Assembly (NCBI GenBank): GCA_023954855.1
Contig: JAGSGY010000049.1
Location: forward strand, 1 to 41,896
DNA: 41,896 bases
Origin: Pseudomonadota bacterium
GTDB taxonomy: Bacteria; Myxococcota_A; UBA796; GCA-2862545
Direction of reading: 5' to 3'
Part shown: piece by piece, positions 1 to 8,535 of the stretch
How positions within the stretch are numbered: the stretch's first letter is position 1
Layout of the letters: each line of letters begins with the position of its first letter
The notes under the pieces: model-generated
Databases searched by the model: none
What the model saw: the letters and a program-made list of their open reading frames with translations, nothing else
What the model was told of the DNA's origin: nothing
Made by a program: the position numbers and the translations under genes

Positions 1-308
1 CCGCCGCCGCCGCCGCCGCCGTAGCCGCCACGTCCGCCGCCGCCACGTCCACCGCGGTCACCGCGGCTCTGGGCTTCGTTCACGCGGATGCTACGACCGT
101 CGAGCTCTGCGCCGTCCATGTCGGCAATCGCCTGGTCTGCAGCCGCAGCGTCATCGAACGTGACGAAGCCGAAGCCGCGCGAGCGGCCGGTGTCACGGTC
201 AAGGATGACCTTGGCCTCGCTGACCGCACCAAAGGTCTCGAAACCAGCGCGGAGGGAGTCGTCAGAGGTGGCCCAGGCAAGGCCGCCGACAAAGAGCTTC
301 TTGGACAT
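1..308 (-). CDS. RRM-domain RNA-binding protein, glycine-rich tail (3' end missing)
   Basis: Small single-RRM RNA-binding protein, expected to bind single-stranded RNA in the cytoplasm. The ATG at 308 opens a reading frame with RNP2 (LFVGGL, residues 5-10) and RNP1 (RGFGFVTF, residues 44-51), the two aromatic strands that contact RNA. The RRM ends near residue 80. An Arg/Gly tail follows (RGDRGGRGGGG then GGYGGGG) and runs off the left edge, so the stop is not seen. This is the layout of the bacterial and cyanobacterial Rbp family, which in known cases is often cold- or stress-induced. A purine-rich AGAAAGAGAG lies about 9 bases before the ATG. The gene follows the TPR-Clp gene on the same strand, separated by a probable terminator and a hairpin leader. 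The targets cannot be read from sequence. Confidence 0.93.
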   Translation of the reverse strand, partial: MSKKLFVGGLAWATSDDSLRAGFETFGAVSEAKVILDRDTGRSRGFGFVTFDDAAAADQAIADMDGAELDGRSIRVNEAQSRGDRGGRGGGGRGGYGGGGGG

Positions 309-353
309 ACTTATATTCTCTCTTTCTAGGGCGCCGAATGGATCGGGCCCGCT

Positions 354-385
354 CTAGCTGCATCACGTACTGATGCCGCAGCTAG
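354..385 (-). promoter_or_regulatory. Stem-loop in the leader of the RRM gene
   Basis: Arms CTAGCTGCATCA (354-365) and TGATGC-cgc-AGCTAG (371-385) pair over 12 bases around a 5-base loop, with a 3-base bulge in the right arm. The element is 46 bases upstream of the RRM start codon. No T-run follows it in the direction of transcription, so a leader structure fits better than a terminator. Whether the transcript covers it is unknown. Confidence 0.45.
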
Positions 386-422
386 TTAGCGTGGCGTGCT
401 GGGTTGCGCTCGCCGAAGTCGG

Positions 423-455
423 AAAAAAGGTGCTGCCGAGCCGGTTTCCGACGGC
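423..455 (-). terminator. Probable intrinsic terminator of the TPR-Clp gene
   Basis: Read on the minus strand just after the TAG at 459-461, GCCG-t-CGG pairs with CCG-gct-CGGC around an AAA loop (435-455). Six T residues follow a few bases later (A-run at 423-428 on the plus strand). The internal loop and the gap before the T-run make it a weak but plausible Rho-independent terminator. Confidence 0.45.
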
Positions 456-458
456 CGT

Positions 459-3400
459 CTAAGAGACTGGTTCTTCATCGTCTTCGGTGTCGTTGAGCAG
501 TGCGGCCGCATCCCCGGGCGAAAGCTCTTCGGTCGGAGGCCGTGAGAGCGCCTCGAGAATCCGTTCGAAATGAACTTCGCCGTCTCGGACGATGGCTCGG
601 TAGCTTCGGTGCGCATCATCGTCGCGGAACAACAGATGCGACAGCGGCTCCGCGATGATGTCGTCGATGGCTCGCAGGGCGGTGCGGGCGCCAAAGCCCG
701 AGTCACGGCGGTGCGACACACAGAGGTCCACGACATCCGGGTCCCACGAGAGGTTGATCCCCTCGAGGGCTGCGCGCTCGCGGAGCTGGTCCAGGTGCAT
801 CTGGATGATCTGCGCCAAAGACTCATCCGCGAGCGGACGGAACCAGATCACCTCGTCCATGCGGTTGATCAGCTCGGGGCGGAAGTACGGCTTCACGCGC
901 TCGATGACCCATTCGCGTGAGGCCTCTGCTGCGGCGCCGCCGAAGCCTACACGGGTCCGAGAGCTGACCTCGGTGCCCGCGTTGGTCGTCATGATGAAGA
1001 AGGCTTCGCGGGCCTCAACACGACGGCCCTCGGAGTCCGCGATGACCCCCTCGTCAAAGAGGGAGAGGAAGACGGCCTGCACGTCCGGGTGAGCTTTCTC
1101 GAACTCGTCGAGAAGAACGACGGCGTACGGGCGCCGCCGCAACGGCCCAGTCAACTGGCCCTCCTCGCCATGGCCGGAGTAGCCGGGAGGGGCGCCGAGC
1201 AGGCGGCTGACCGTGAACTTGTCGGAGTACTCGGACATGTCGAGCTTGATGAGTGCGTCGCCCTCGGGGAACAGGAAGTCGGCGACCTCGCGGGCCAAGT
1301 GCGTCTTGCCGACTCCAGAGGGGCCGACGAACAAGAACACACCGCGGGGTCGCTTCGGGTCGCGAAGGCCGGCACGGGAGAGCTTGACGGTGTTTGCGAG
1401 GTGCTGGACGGCTTCGTCTTGGCCGATGACCTGACCCTTCAGGTCGTCTTCCATGTTGGACATCCGCTCGCGCTCTTCGGAGGTGAGCTTGTTCACGGGA
1501 ATGCCGGTGCGCTCGGCGACGACCTTGGCGACGACCGTGGCCGTGACCTGACTCTCGCCGCCAAGGCTGGCCTCGGCGCAAGCCTCGTCGAGTACGTCGA
1601 GTGCCTTGTCAGGAAGGCGGCGGTCGGGGATGAACCGAGCCGCCATACGCACGCATGCCTCGATGGCCTCCTCGGTCACGGAGACGTCGTGGTGGCTCTC
1701 GTAGAGATGCTGAATCTCGCTGAGCAGGTTCACGCTGTCCTGTAGTGATGGTTCGTCGATCGAGATGGGCTGGAAACGCCGCTCGAGCGCCGAGTCGGAC
1801 TCAAAGTGCTTGCGGTACTCGGCCAGTGTTGTCGCTCCAATGACCGTGATCTCGCCTCGGGCGAGGGCGGGCTTCAGAATGTTCGCGGCGTCGAGCGAAC
1901 CACCTTCCGTGCGTCCGGCGCCGACGAGGGTGTGAATCTCGTCGATGAACAGGATGATGCCGGGGTTCTCTTTTGCCTCGCGAATGATGGCCTTGAGACG
2001 CTCTTCGAAAGTGCCACGGTACTTGGTCCCTGCCACGAGCGAGCCAATCGAGAGCTCGATGATGCGTCGGTCCGCCAGTCGGGCTGGACGGCTGTCCCCG
2101 GCGAGCACCTTTGCGACACCTTCGACCACCGCGGTCTTTCCAACGCCTGGGTCGCCAAGCAGCAGCGGGTTCGCCTTCTGTCGACGGACCAGCGTCTTGA
2201 GCACGCTGCGGATCTCTTCCTCTCGGCCGACGATGTGTCCGAGGCGGCCATCGCGGGCGAGCGCAGTCAAGTCCCGTCCCTGCTCATCGAGGGTGGGGGT
2301 GGCGCTCTCCTCCTCTTCTTCGACGATATCGTCGTCATCCCCGCTGCGACGTAGCTGCCCCTCGCAATAGGACTTTCCGTCGAGGGCGAACTGCGACTGT
2401 GGGTCGATCGTCAGCGCGCGTTCCCAGAGCGGAAGGGCCTCTTTGTAGCGGCCGAGTGAGTTGAGCGCCGCAGCCTTGCCCTGCAGAGCGAATGCGTGGC
2501 GTGCGCCGACGACCAGGGCCCGGTCAAACCACTCGAGACAGCCCTCGTAGTCGCCGAGCATGCGCATGGCCTCGCCGCGGCCGGCGAGCGAGTAGAGGTA
2601 GTCGCCGCGGATTGCCAAGGCGCGGTCGTAGGCCTGAATCGCCTCGGCGTAGCGCTCATTCTTGCGGTGGGCCTCGCCGATGTTGGTGGCGGCTTGGTAG
2701 TGATCGGGCTGAATCGACAGGCAGCGCTCATAGGCTTCGATGGCGCGCCGGAACTGGCGGTCGTCTTCGAGGGCCATTCCCTGGCGCAGTGCGGCCTCGG
2801 CAAAGCTGGGGTCGATGGCCAAGGCTCGGTCGAACGCCTCGATGGCAGCCGGGTAGTTGCGTTCCTTGTGAAAGGAGCGGCCGCGGTCGAGCTCGTCGCG
2901 GGCAGCGCCACGGTCGCCAGCGGGCTTCGGCTCGGGGCGGGTGGCTTGGGACCGGCCCAGCTGCGTTTCGGTGTGACTCATGCCTTGGAGTGCGCGTGCG
3001 TCGCTGGGTGCGGCCGCGACTGCGCGGGACCAGACCTCATGCGCTTCGTCGAGCTTGCCGAGGGCGCTGAGTGAAGACGCATGTCCGATGAGGGCATCGA
3101 CGTTTCCGGAGTCGAAGCCAATGACGTGGTCGAATTCCTCGGCTGCCTTCTCGAACTCGCCGAGCATCCACAGCGTCTGGGCATGGCCGTTGGAGACGCG
3201 GGAGTCGCCGCCATGCGTGACCAGAAGGGCATCCCAGGCGGCAAGCGCTTGCGTCAGCAGGCCGGCCTCGGTCAGTGCGCTCGCGTGAAGAAGGCGCGTC
3301 TCGATATCTTCGGCGCCGCGCTCGATGGCCGAGGCGTACGCATGGACAGCTCGGGTGGGTTGGCCTGCCTGGGTCCAGGTGCGGCCGAGCAGCACCAGGG

Positions 3401-4772
3401 GCTCGGCGAAGGTTTCATCGAGCTCCGCAGCCTTGGTGAGGGCATCGACGGCTTCGGTCCAGCGGCCCTGAGCGACGAGGGCGCGCGCTTCGTTGTAGGG
3501 GACACGTGCAGCGTCCGAGCCCGCGTCGTCTGGGGCCGGGTGTGCGGCACGGGCGTAGGCCGCTTGCCGTTCGCGACGCGAGACCTCGGCTCTCGCGTGG
3601 CGCAGGCCGCGGTCCGAGACAGGATCGCCGGGGTCGACGCCGAGGGCGCGCTGCCACAGCGAGAGGGCTTCTTCGTGGCGTGCCAGGTCGGTGAGCACGG
3701 TCGCCTTGCCCCGCAGCGCATCGGCGGATGTAGGCAAGGATGCAAGCGCTTGGTCGTAGGCGGTCAGCGCCTCGTCGACGCGACCCAGCGTGTGCAGCGC
3801 CTGGGCGTAATGGGTGAGCGAGGGCACATGGCCCGGCGCGAGCGCGAGCGCGACACTGAAGCGGCTGAGGGCCTCCTCAGGGCGACCTGCAGCCTCGAGC
3901 ACGGCGCCCCGTCGCCAAGCGGCATCGAGGTGCTTCGGATCGAGGTCGAGGACCTCGGACCAGGCGTCGTGGGCTTCATTCCAGCGGCCAAGCGCGTCGA
4001 GCGTGCGGGCCAGAGACGTGGCCGCTTCGATGGACTCGGGATCGGCTTGGACGGCGGTGCGGTAAGCGGCAATCGCCTCGTCACTTCGGGCGTCGGCTAG
4101 CAGGGCCTGTGCGCGCTCCGTCGCGACCCGGCAAGCATGCTGGGCCTCGGAGAGACCGGGAGGTGCCGGAGGGGCGTCGGCTGCTGCGGGCGTCTTCTTC
4201 GCGTGCACGCGCGCCGATGCTTCGGCCTGGCCGCGGCTCGCGAAGGGGCTCGAGGGCTCGAGGCGAAGCGCATCTTCCCAGTACGGCAGGGCCTCGGCGA
4301 AGCGCCACAGCGCGTTCAGGCAGGCGGCCTTTCCGCGAAGTGCGAAGGCGTGCTCGGGGGCGAGGGAGAGGGCATGCTCGAAGAGCGGCAGTGCTTCTTG
4401 GGCACGGCCGAGTACGCGCACCGTCTCGGCGGCTCCGGCGACTGCGTGCAGGTGGTCCGGGTCGAGGGCGAGGGCTCGCTCGAACACGGGTTCGGCCGAG
4501 AGGTGGCAGTCGCCTTGGCGAAGGGCCTCAGCCAGTGCCGTGACGGCCTGAATGTCGTTGGGCGCGATGTGGGTGGCCTGTTCCGCCGCGTCGATTGCGC
4601 GACTCCAGTGCTCCGAGCTCGCGTGAATGCGGGCGAGTTCGAGCAGGGCCTCGACGAAGTCCGGATCGGACTCGAGCGCGGCGGTGAACTCGGCGACTGC
4701 TCGTTCGACTTCGCCGCCTTGGCGGGCGCGGAGTCCTTCTTCGAAGTGCGTCAAGGCCGGCTCGTCGTGCAT
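459..4772 (-). CDS. TPR super-repeat / ClpA-ClpC-type AAA+ unfoldase fusion
   Basis: Predicted 1437-residue cytoplasmic protein. Residues 1-810 are TPR repeats; an acidic linker (about 811-825) leads into a Clp/Hsp100 double ATPase. D1: Walker A GDPGVGKT (873-880), pore loop KYRG (917-920), Walker B ILFIDE (940-945), arginine finger ALERRF (995-1000). D2: Walker A GPSGVGKT (1150-1157), pore loop GYSG (1197-1200, where GYVG is usual), Walker B VVLLDE (1218-1223), sensor-2 GAR (1361-1363). No ClpB-type coiled-coil M domain separates the rings, and the usual Clp N domain is replaced by TPRs. TRVGFGG (1273-1279) sits where ClpA and ClpC carry the ClpP-docking IGL/VGF loop, so it may feed a protease. 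The start is set at 4772 because GGGGAG lies just upstream; an in-frame ATG at 4802 has no ribosome site. Substrates are unknown; the TPRs probably select them. Confidence 0.88.
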   Translation of the reverse strand: MHDEPALTHFEEGLRARQGGEVERAVAEFTAALESDPDFVEALLELARIHASSEHWSRAIDAAEQATHIAPNDIQAVTALAEALRQGDCHLSAEPVFERALALDPDHLHAVAGAAETVRVLGRAQEALPLFEHALSLAPEHAFALRGKAACLNALWRFAEALPYWEDALRLEPSSPFASRGQAEASARVHAKKTPAAADAPPAPPGLSEAQHACRVATERAQALLADARSDEAIAAYRTAVQADPESIEAATSLARTLDALGRWNEAHDAWSEVLDLDPKHLDAAWRRGAVLEAAGRPEEALSRFSVALALAPGHVPSLTHYAQALHTLGRVDEALTAYDQALASLPTSADALRGKATVLTDLARHEEALSLWQRALGVDPGDPVSDRGLRHARAEVSRRERQAAYARAAHPAPDDAGSDAARVPYNEARALVAQGRWTEAVDALTKAAELDETFAEPLVLLGRTWTQAGQPTRAVHAYASAIERGAEDIETRLLHASALTEAGLLTQALAAWDALLVTHGGDSRVSNGHAQTLWMLGEFEKAAEEFDHVIGFDSGNVDALIGHASSLSALGKLDEAHEVWSRAVAAAPSDARALQGMSHTETQLGRSQATRPEPKPAGDRGAARDELDRGRSFHKERNYPAAIEAFDRALAIDPSFAEAALRQGMALEDDRQFRRAIEAYERCLSIQPDHYQAATNIGEAHRKNERYAEAIQAYDRALAIRGDYLYSLAGRGEAMRMLGDYEGCLEWFDRALVVGARHAFALQGKAAALNSLGRYKEALPLWERALTIDPQSQFALDGKSYCEGQLRRSGDDDDIVEEEEESATPTLDEQGRDLTALARDGRLGHIVGREEEIRSVLKTLVRRQKANPLLLGDPGVGKTAVVEGVAKVLAGDSRPARLADRRIIELSIGSLVAGTKYRGTFEERLKAIIREAKENPGIILFIDEIHTLVGAGRTEGGSLDAANILKPALARGEITVIGATTLAEYRKHFESDSALERRFQPISIDEPSLQDSVNLLSEIQHLYESHHDVSVTEEAIEACVRMAARFIPDRRLPDKALDVLDEACAEASLGGESQVTATVVAKVVAERTGIPVNKLTSEERERMSNMEDDLKGQVIGQDEAVQHLANTVKLSRAGLRDPKRPRGVFLFVGPSGVGKTHLAREVADFLFPEGDALIKLDMSEYSDKFTVSRLLGAPPGYSGHGEEGQLTGPLRRRPYAVVLLDEFEKAHPDVQAVFLSLFDEGVIADSEGRRVEAREAFFIMTTNAGTEVSSRTRVGFGGAAAEASREWVIERVKPYFRPELINRMDEVIWFRPLADESLAQIIQMHLDQLRERAALEGINLSWDPDVVDLCVSHRRDSGFGARTALRAIDDIIAEPLSHLLFRDDDAHRSYRAIVRDGEVHFERILEALSRPPTEELSPGDAAALLNDTEDDEEPVS
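2343..4772 (-). repeat. Four TPR super-repeats of about 206 residues
   Basis: The TPR half of the protein is itself periodic. The anchor AL-x-G recurs with its glycine at residues 147, 355, 563 and 765, that is 208, 208 and 202 residues apart. Each anchor is followed by a similar EALxLWxxAL unit, and three of the four blocks are followed by Pro/Ala-rich or acidic linkers. Each block holds five to six TPRs. This indicates duplication of a whole multi-TPR block rather than of single TPRs. Confidence 0.7.
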
Positions 4773-4802
4773 CGTCTCCCCAATGCCTCCTCGCGGAAGC
4801 AT

Positions 4803-4836
4803 GCCGTTGGGTCGAGGTTACCTCTGGCGGAACGGC
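4803..4836. promoter_or_regulatory. Nested dyad upstream of the TPR-Clp gene
   Basis: Outer arms GCCGTT (4803-4808) and AACGGC (4831-4836) enclose an 11-base palindrome GAGGT-T-ACCTC (4814-4824). It lies in the 73-base gap between the nrtR stop and the TPR-Clp start, so it could be an operator, a leader stem or a processing site. No protein can be assigned to it. Confidence 0.35.
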
Positions 4837-4845
4837 CTCGCGCGA

Positions 4846-5574
4846 TCAGTCTCGGAAGCGGTACAAGCCGGCGGGCTTACGCGAGTGGTACCGGCGGCCA
4901 GGTACGGCCTCGACACGGCCCTCAGCGACCCATCGGCGAAGACGCCGACGGAAGTTCCCCGGATCGGTTCGCGTGCCGAGCACGGCGTCTGCGGCTGCGC
5001 GAAGCTCGGATGCGGTGAAGGTCGGGGGGACCAAGCGAAACAGCAACTCACCGCGCTGGACTCGCTCGCGAAGAACGCGCTGGGCGGCCTCAAGGATCGC
5101 GTCGTGGTCAAACGCGAGCGGCTCGGGCAGGGCGTCGATGTCGAACCACTGGGCCTTTGCGGCGTCGTCACCTGCGGCCACGAGGGGGGCCAGGTCAGGC
5201 CGGACCAAGGCGTAGTACGCGATCGTGACCACGCGAAGCCTCGGGTCTCGGTACGGCGAACCGAAGGCGCCCAGTTGCTCGAGCCAGGTGGCTGCACCCG
5301 GTAGGCCGGTCTCTTCTTGCAGCTCCCGCGCCGCCGCATCGCGCAGGTCTTCGCCCTGGTCGACAAAGCCGTCGCCGACGTCCACAAAGCCGCCAGGCAG
5401 GGCCCAGCTTCCTGCAAACGGCGGTTGAGCGCGCTCGATGAGCAGCAGCTTCAGCAGCCCGTCGATGACGGTGAACACGATGAGGTCGCAGGTGAGCGAC
5501 GGGCGGGCCCACTGATCTGCGCGGGCTCTATAGGCGTCGACGTCCGACTCGCTGAGACCGTGGTCGTCACGCAT
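4846..5574 (-). CDS. nrtR: NrtR: Nudix-domain regulator of NAD metabolism
   Basis: 242 residues. A Nudix domain (about 25-165) carries a complete Nudix box, G69 ... E75 ... RELQEETG (83-90) with a final Leu. A C-terminal winged helix (about 181-242) has the NrtR-type signature FTASELR...NFRRRL...LYRF. NrtR proteins bind ADP-ribose-type ligands and repress NAD synthesis and salvage genes; many have lost hydrolase residues, but here the box is intact, so ADP-ribose pyrophosphatase activity is possible. The gene is last in pncB-pncA-nrtR and its ATG overlaps the pncA stop (TGATG), which implies translational coupling. A longer reading frame upstream lies over pncA and is not used. The family call is firm from motif and context; whether it acts as enzyme, regulator or both is inference. 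Confidence 0.88.
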   Translation of the reverse strand: MRDDHGLSESDVDAYRARADQWARPSLTCDLIVFTVIDGLLKLLLIERAQPPFAGSWALPGGFVDVGDGFVDQGEDLRDAAARELQEETGLPGAATWLEQLGAFGSPYRDPRLRVVTIAYYALVRPDLAPLVAAGDDAAKAQWFDIDALPEPLAFDHDAILEAAQRVLRERVQRGELLFRLVPPTFTASELRAAADAVLGTRTDPGNFRRRLRRWVAEGRVEAVPGRRYHSRKPAGLYRFRD

Positions 5575-6365
5575 CAGAGGGTGACCTCTCGGCTCTTCGC
5601 GAGCGCCATGCCTGCCGTTGCGAGTTCGGCGGTGAACGCCGCTCCGAGACTGTCGAATCCGGGCACCGAGCTCGCGAGGTCCTCGACTAAGACAATGCGC
5701 TCGGCCTCGCCGCCCCACGCCGTCACGAGGTCCCGCACGGTGTTGGCGACGCAGTGCGAGAGCGCCTCTCCGGCGACCAAGACGGTGTCGGCTTGCCGCA
5801 GGGTCTCTACCCATGCGTCGTCCTGGTGGGTTCGCGCGTCGGCGGGGTCAACCACCTCGGCATGCACGGCCGAGAAGTGCTCGGTCCATGGACTCAGGCC
5901 CTTCCACACATAGGTGGCGCGGCGAAGGTGCCGCGTCTCCCAGCGACCGATGGCTTCGTTGAGCGGCGCCCAGACGGCATGCCCCGACGTTCCAACCAGG
6001 CAGTGCTCGGGCCACACTACGTGCGGGTATCGCTCGGCTTGCTCCAGGCTGCGCAGGTAGGCGAGCGTGCGCTCTTGCGCGTCGGGGTCGCGGGTCGACC
6101 ACTCGCCGGTCTGCATCTGTTCTGCCGAGATAGCGGTGAAGGGCGGCGGAGGATTGCCCTCGGCGTCGGCCCACCAGAGTGGGTGGCTGATGTCCATCTT
6201 TTGGTGCGTGTCGAGCGTCACGTGGACGGCGTCAATCTTTTCCGAGAGCCGGTCGATCATGGCCGCGAGCCGGTTCATGTCGCCGTCTGCGCCCGGCACC
6301 GAGAGGGCCCCATCCGGCGACACGAAGTCGTTCTGAGGGTCGATGATGAGGAGATGGGTGCTCAT
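5574..6365 (-). CDS. pncA: Nicotinamidase-like isochorismatase-family hydrolase
   Basis: 263 residues, cytoplasmic cysteine hydrolase expected to convert nicotinamide to nicotinate and ammonia. The family triad is visible: D9 in DPQNDF, K155 in VWKG and C205 in SHCV. A metal site is formed by D52, H54 and H61 (LDTHQKMDISHP). It is about 50 residues longer than E. coli PncA, so a related isochorismatase-type amidase cannot be excluded from sequence alone. Placement between pncB and nrtR strongly favours nicotinamidase. The start codon has GGAGG at good spacing and lies 12 bases after the pncB stop. The stop overlaps the nrtR start. Confidence 0.85.
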   Translation of the reverse strand: MSTHLLIIDPQNDFVSPDGALSVPGADGDMNRLAAMIDRLSEKIDAVHVTLDTHQKMDISHPLWWADAEGNPPPPFTAISAEQMQTGEWSTRDPDAQERTLAYLRSLEQAERYPHVVWPEHCLVGTSGHAVWAPLNEAIGRWETRHLRRATYVWKGLSPWTEHFSAVHAEVVDPADARTHQDDAWVETLRQADTVLVAGEALSHCVANTVRDLVTAWGGEAERIVLVEDLASSVPGFDSLGAAFTAELATAGMALAKSREVTL

Positions 6366-6377
6366 GGGGTCCTCCGG

Positions 6378-7847
6378 TCAGTAGCGGTCGTGGGTCCTAC
6401 GGCTCGCGTCGAGCTCGTCGGCGAGTGCCTGTGTGGCGGGCGAGAGCACGACGGCGTTCGGCTCTCGGAAGCGCTTCACCAGGGCGGGGGAGAGCACGTT
6501 GAAGAACACGGCTTCGGTGCCCTGGCCGGTGAGCTGGTAGTAGCCGTCGGGCGGACACTCACCTTGCTGGCCGACGACGGTCATCGGCAGACGACCGCGC
6601 TCGGCACCCTGTGGCGCGGAGAGCCTGAACACGACGGGCCTTCCGGGGATGGACGACTTGGCGGGGTTGTCCGAGAACTTCATGGTCGCTCGGCGTCCCG
6701 TCTGCGAGAGCTTGTAGACCGCCCCGATGTCACCGCGGGTGGGCAGCGGGGAGTGCGGCTGCACGAGGTACTGGCCATACATGTACTTCTGGTGGGACTT
6801 CGGAAAGCCCGTGAACTCGGCGAGCTCTTCGAACTTGCGGGTGATCTCGGCATCGAAGCCTCCGCCCAGGTTCAGTCCCGCCTCAAGCCCTTGCTCCTCG
6901 AGCATGTTGACGCCGAGCAGGTAGTCGCCGCGCATGGTCGACTCTGAGTCGAAGCGCATCGAGAACAGCCGTCCGGGAGTCTCCTTCATGACCTCGAGGG
7001 CGACGGGAAGGCCACTCATGCGGGTGGAGTAGGTGTCGAGCAGGAAGGTGACGGCACCCGGGACGTTGTCGCGGACCGCGGTGAACGCGTCATAGTCGGA
7101 GCCCCACCGCTGGGTATGTTCGTGGCCCGTGGTGCCGGCCGGATTCATGCCGAGTTCTTTCGCGAGCAAGACATTGGAGGTGTAGCGAAAGCCCGCCTCA
7201 CGTGCGGCCGTCAGCGCGGCGCGATGCTGATCCATGCACGACACGGCGCGCATGCCTGCCTCCATCACGCGGGCCGGGTCACCACCCGCGGCGTCGAGGG
7301 CTGCCGTTGCCCGCTTTTTGACGAAGGCGTGGTACCCCTCGGGATCGGCGCGCACACCGGGGTCACGAACATCGGCGTCGTCGAGGAGGGCGCGGATGAT
7401 GTCGGCTTCGGCCTCACAGCTGGCCACCATCAATCGGTTCGGGACGTGCTCGTCTTCGAGCCTTGCGAGCGTCGCGACCTGAATCTGGAACTGAAGCCAG
7501 ATCAACTGTGGCTCGAGCCAAGACACGAGCGCCGAGGGGCCCGAGATGATGGCGACAGGCTCGCGGTCTCCGAACCAGCTGCCCTTCGGGAGGGCTTGCA
7601 CGGTGACCTTGCCCGCCATGGCCGCTCTCCAGGAATCGTCCATGCGCATGCCGTTGGCCACAAGGTAGGCGCTGTCGTCCTCGGTGAGACGCGGCAGCAG
7701 GGACTGCACATAGGAGGGGATGTCCACCGGCAGGTAGAATGGCCCGCCGCGACGCAGCATGAGCACGAAGGTCTCTGGGCGCAGCGGGGCGCCGGCTTGG
7801 GCCATCACCATCTTGTACTTGTCGGTCGCCAGAACGGATGGGGTCAC
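6378..7847 (-). CDS. pncB: Nicotinate phosphoribosyltransferase
   Basis: 489 residues. It converts nicotinate and PRPP to nicotinate mononucleotide, the entry step of the Preiss-Handler pathway. Family features are the N-terminal TDKYKMVMAQA, a central GTTGHEHTQRWGSDYDAF block followed by FLLDTYST (PRPP and substrate site), and KFSDNPAKSSIPGR near the C-terminus. The length is normal for PncB. The start is GTG at 7847, with GGAGG at 7852-7856 immediately upstream; an overlapping ATG at 7849 is out of frame. It is the first gene of the operon, so the palindrome in its leader would control all three genes. A nicotinamide-specific (NadV) role is less likely because a nicotinamidase follows. Confidence 0.93.
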   Translation of the reverse strand: MTPSVLATDKYKMVMAQAGAPLRPETFVLMLRRGGPFYLPVDIPSYVQSLLPRLTEDDSAYLVANGMRMDDSWRAAMAGKVTVQALPKGSWFGDREPVAIISGPSALVSWLEPQLIWLQFQIQVATLARLEDEHVPNRLMVASCEAEADIIRALLDDADVRDPGVRADPEGYHAFVKKRATAALDAAGGDPARVMEAGMRAVSCMDQHRAALTAAREAGFRYTSNVLLAKELGMNPAGTTGHEHTQRWGSDYDAFTAVRDNVPGAVTFLLDTYSTRMSGLPVALEVMKETPGRLFSMRFDSESTMRGDYLLGVNMLEEQGLEAGLNLGGGFDAEITRKFEELAEFTGFPKSHQKYMYGQYLVQPHSPLPTRGDIGAVYKLSQTGRRATMKFSDNPAKSSIPGRPVVFRLSAPQGAERGRLPMTVVGQQGECPPDGYYQLTGQGTEAVFFNVLSPALVKRFREPNAVVLSPATQALADELDASRRTHDRY

Positions 7848-7856
7848 ATTGCCTCC

Positions 7857-7879
7857 AATGCGGTCGTTGTGACCTTATT
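7857..7879 (-). promoter_or_regulatory. Candidate NrtR operator in the pncB leader
   Basis: Interrupted palindrome AAT-gc-GGTC-(5 bases)-GACC-tt-ATT. It ends one base from the GGAGG ribosome site of pncB, so bound protein would block transcription or translation. NrtR regulators are known to use palindromes upstream of NAD genes, and nrtR is in this operon. The protein assignment is inferred. Confidence 0.55.
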
Positions 7880-8004
7880 GTAGTCCGTCGGCCGCGGAGG
7901 GCAAGGGCCCTGATTGGACTCATTCGATCCCTTCTCGACGATCGGCATGGAAAGCACCTCGTAGAGGTGTGTGTGATTCCGATTCTGGTTTTACTGGCAC
8001 TAAT

Positions 8005-8023
8005 TACTGTTACCGTTACAGTA
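8005..8023 (+). promoter_or_regulatory. Dyad before the MerR-family gene (probable autoregulatory operator)
   Basis: Arms TACTGT and ACAGTA are perfect inverse complements separated by 7 bases (TTACCGT). The dyad ends 5 bases before the ATG of the regulator gene. MerR-family proteins commonly bind dyads in their own promoters. No convincing -35/-10 pair was found. Confidence 0.5.
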
Positions 8024-8028
8024 GTTTT

Positions 8029-8535
8029 ATGTCGACTTCTTCCCTGCATCGCTATCGAGACCAGGCCTTCAGCCTCGCCGAGTTGGTCCAGGCATCCTGC
8101 GAGCTTCTCGCGGGTCACGTGCCCACGGATGCTCGCGTCTCTCCGCAGCCCGATGCGCGCACCGTGCGCTACTACCAGACCCTCGGCATCGTCGACCGCC
8201 CCGAAATGACCGGGCGGCGGGCTCGCTATGGCTTTCGGCAGCTCGTGCAGGTGGTCGCGACCAAGCTCCTTCAGGGCCGCGGGTACTCGCTTGCCCAGGT
8301 CCAGACCGCGCTCAGCGGTCGCACAACCGACCAGATCTCGGCTGCTGCCGCGTCTGCCCTCGGTGTCTCTCTCCCTCCGTCCCCGCCCCCCGCGAAGCCC
8401 GCTGTCGTCCGCCCCCTTGTGGCCGCAGAGCTGGCACCAGGAATCACTGTCACCATCGACCCCGCACGTGTGGCCGATGTGGATGATCTTGTTCGCCGCC
8501 TCAGCGCGGTTCTTGCCTCTGGAGGCTCCTCATGA
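8029..8535 (+). CDS. MerR-family transcriptional regulator
   Basis: 168 residues, cytoplasmic DNA-binding protein. The winged helix-turn-helix signature begins with FSLAELV, and RTVRYYQTLGIVDRP forms the recognition and wing region, followed by RYGFRQLVQVVATKLLQGRGYSLAQVQ, which is typical of MerR. A Pro-rich linker (PPSPPPAKP) leads to a short C-terminal region with no Cys cluster, so a metal sensor is unlikely. The ATG at 8029 is chosen because it follows the dyad and starts a normal MerR N-terminus; in-frame sequence upstream would run through the dyad. The gene overlaps the VIT/VWA gene by ATGA, so it probably regulates its own operon. Confidence 0.88.
   Translation: MSTSSLHRYRDQAFSLAELVQASCELLAGHVPTDARVSPQPDARTVRYYQTLGIVDRPEMTGRRARYGFRQLVQVVATKLLQGRGYSLAQVQTALSGRTTDQISAAAASALGVSLPPSPPPAKPAVVRPLVAAELAPGITVTIDPARVADVDDLVRRLSAVLASGGSS

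Noticed and set aside
1-60. CCGCCG repeat at the left edge as a tandem repeat element
   Set aside because: It encodes the glycine-rich tail of the RRM protein, so coding explains it.
3081-4100. A 339-codon open frame on the plus strand within the TPR region
   Set aside because: It mirrors the TPR repeats and has no ribosome site or domain.
4773-4802. ATG at 4802 as the start of the TPR-Clp gene
   Set aside because: No ribosome site; the ATG at 4772 has GGGGAG just before it.
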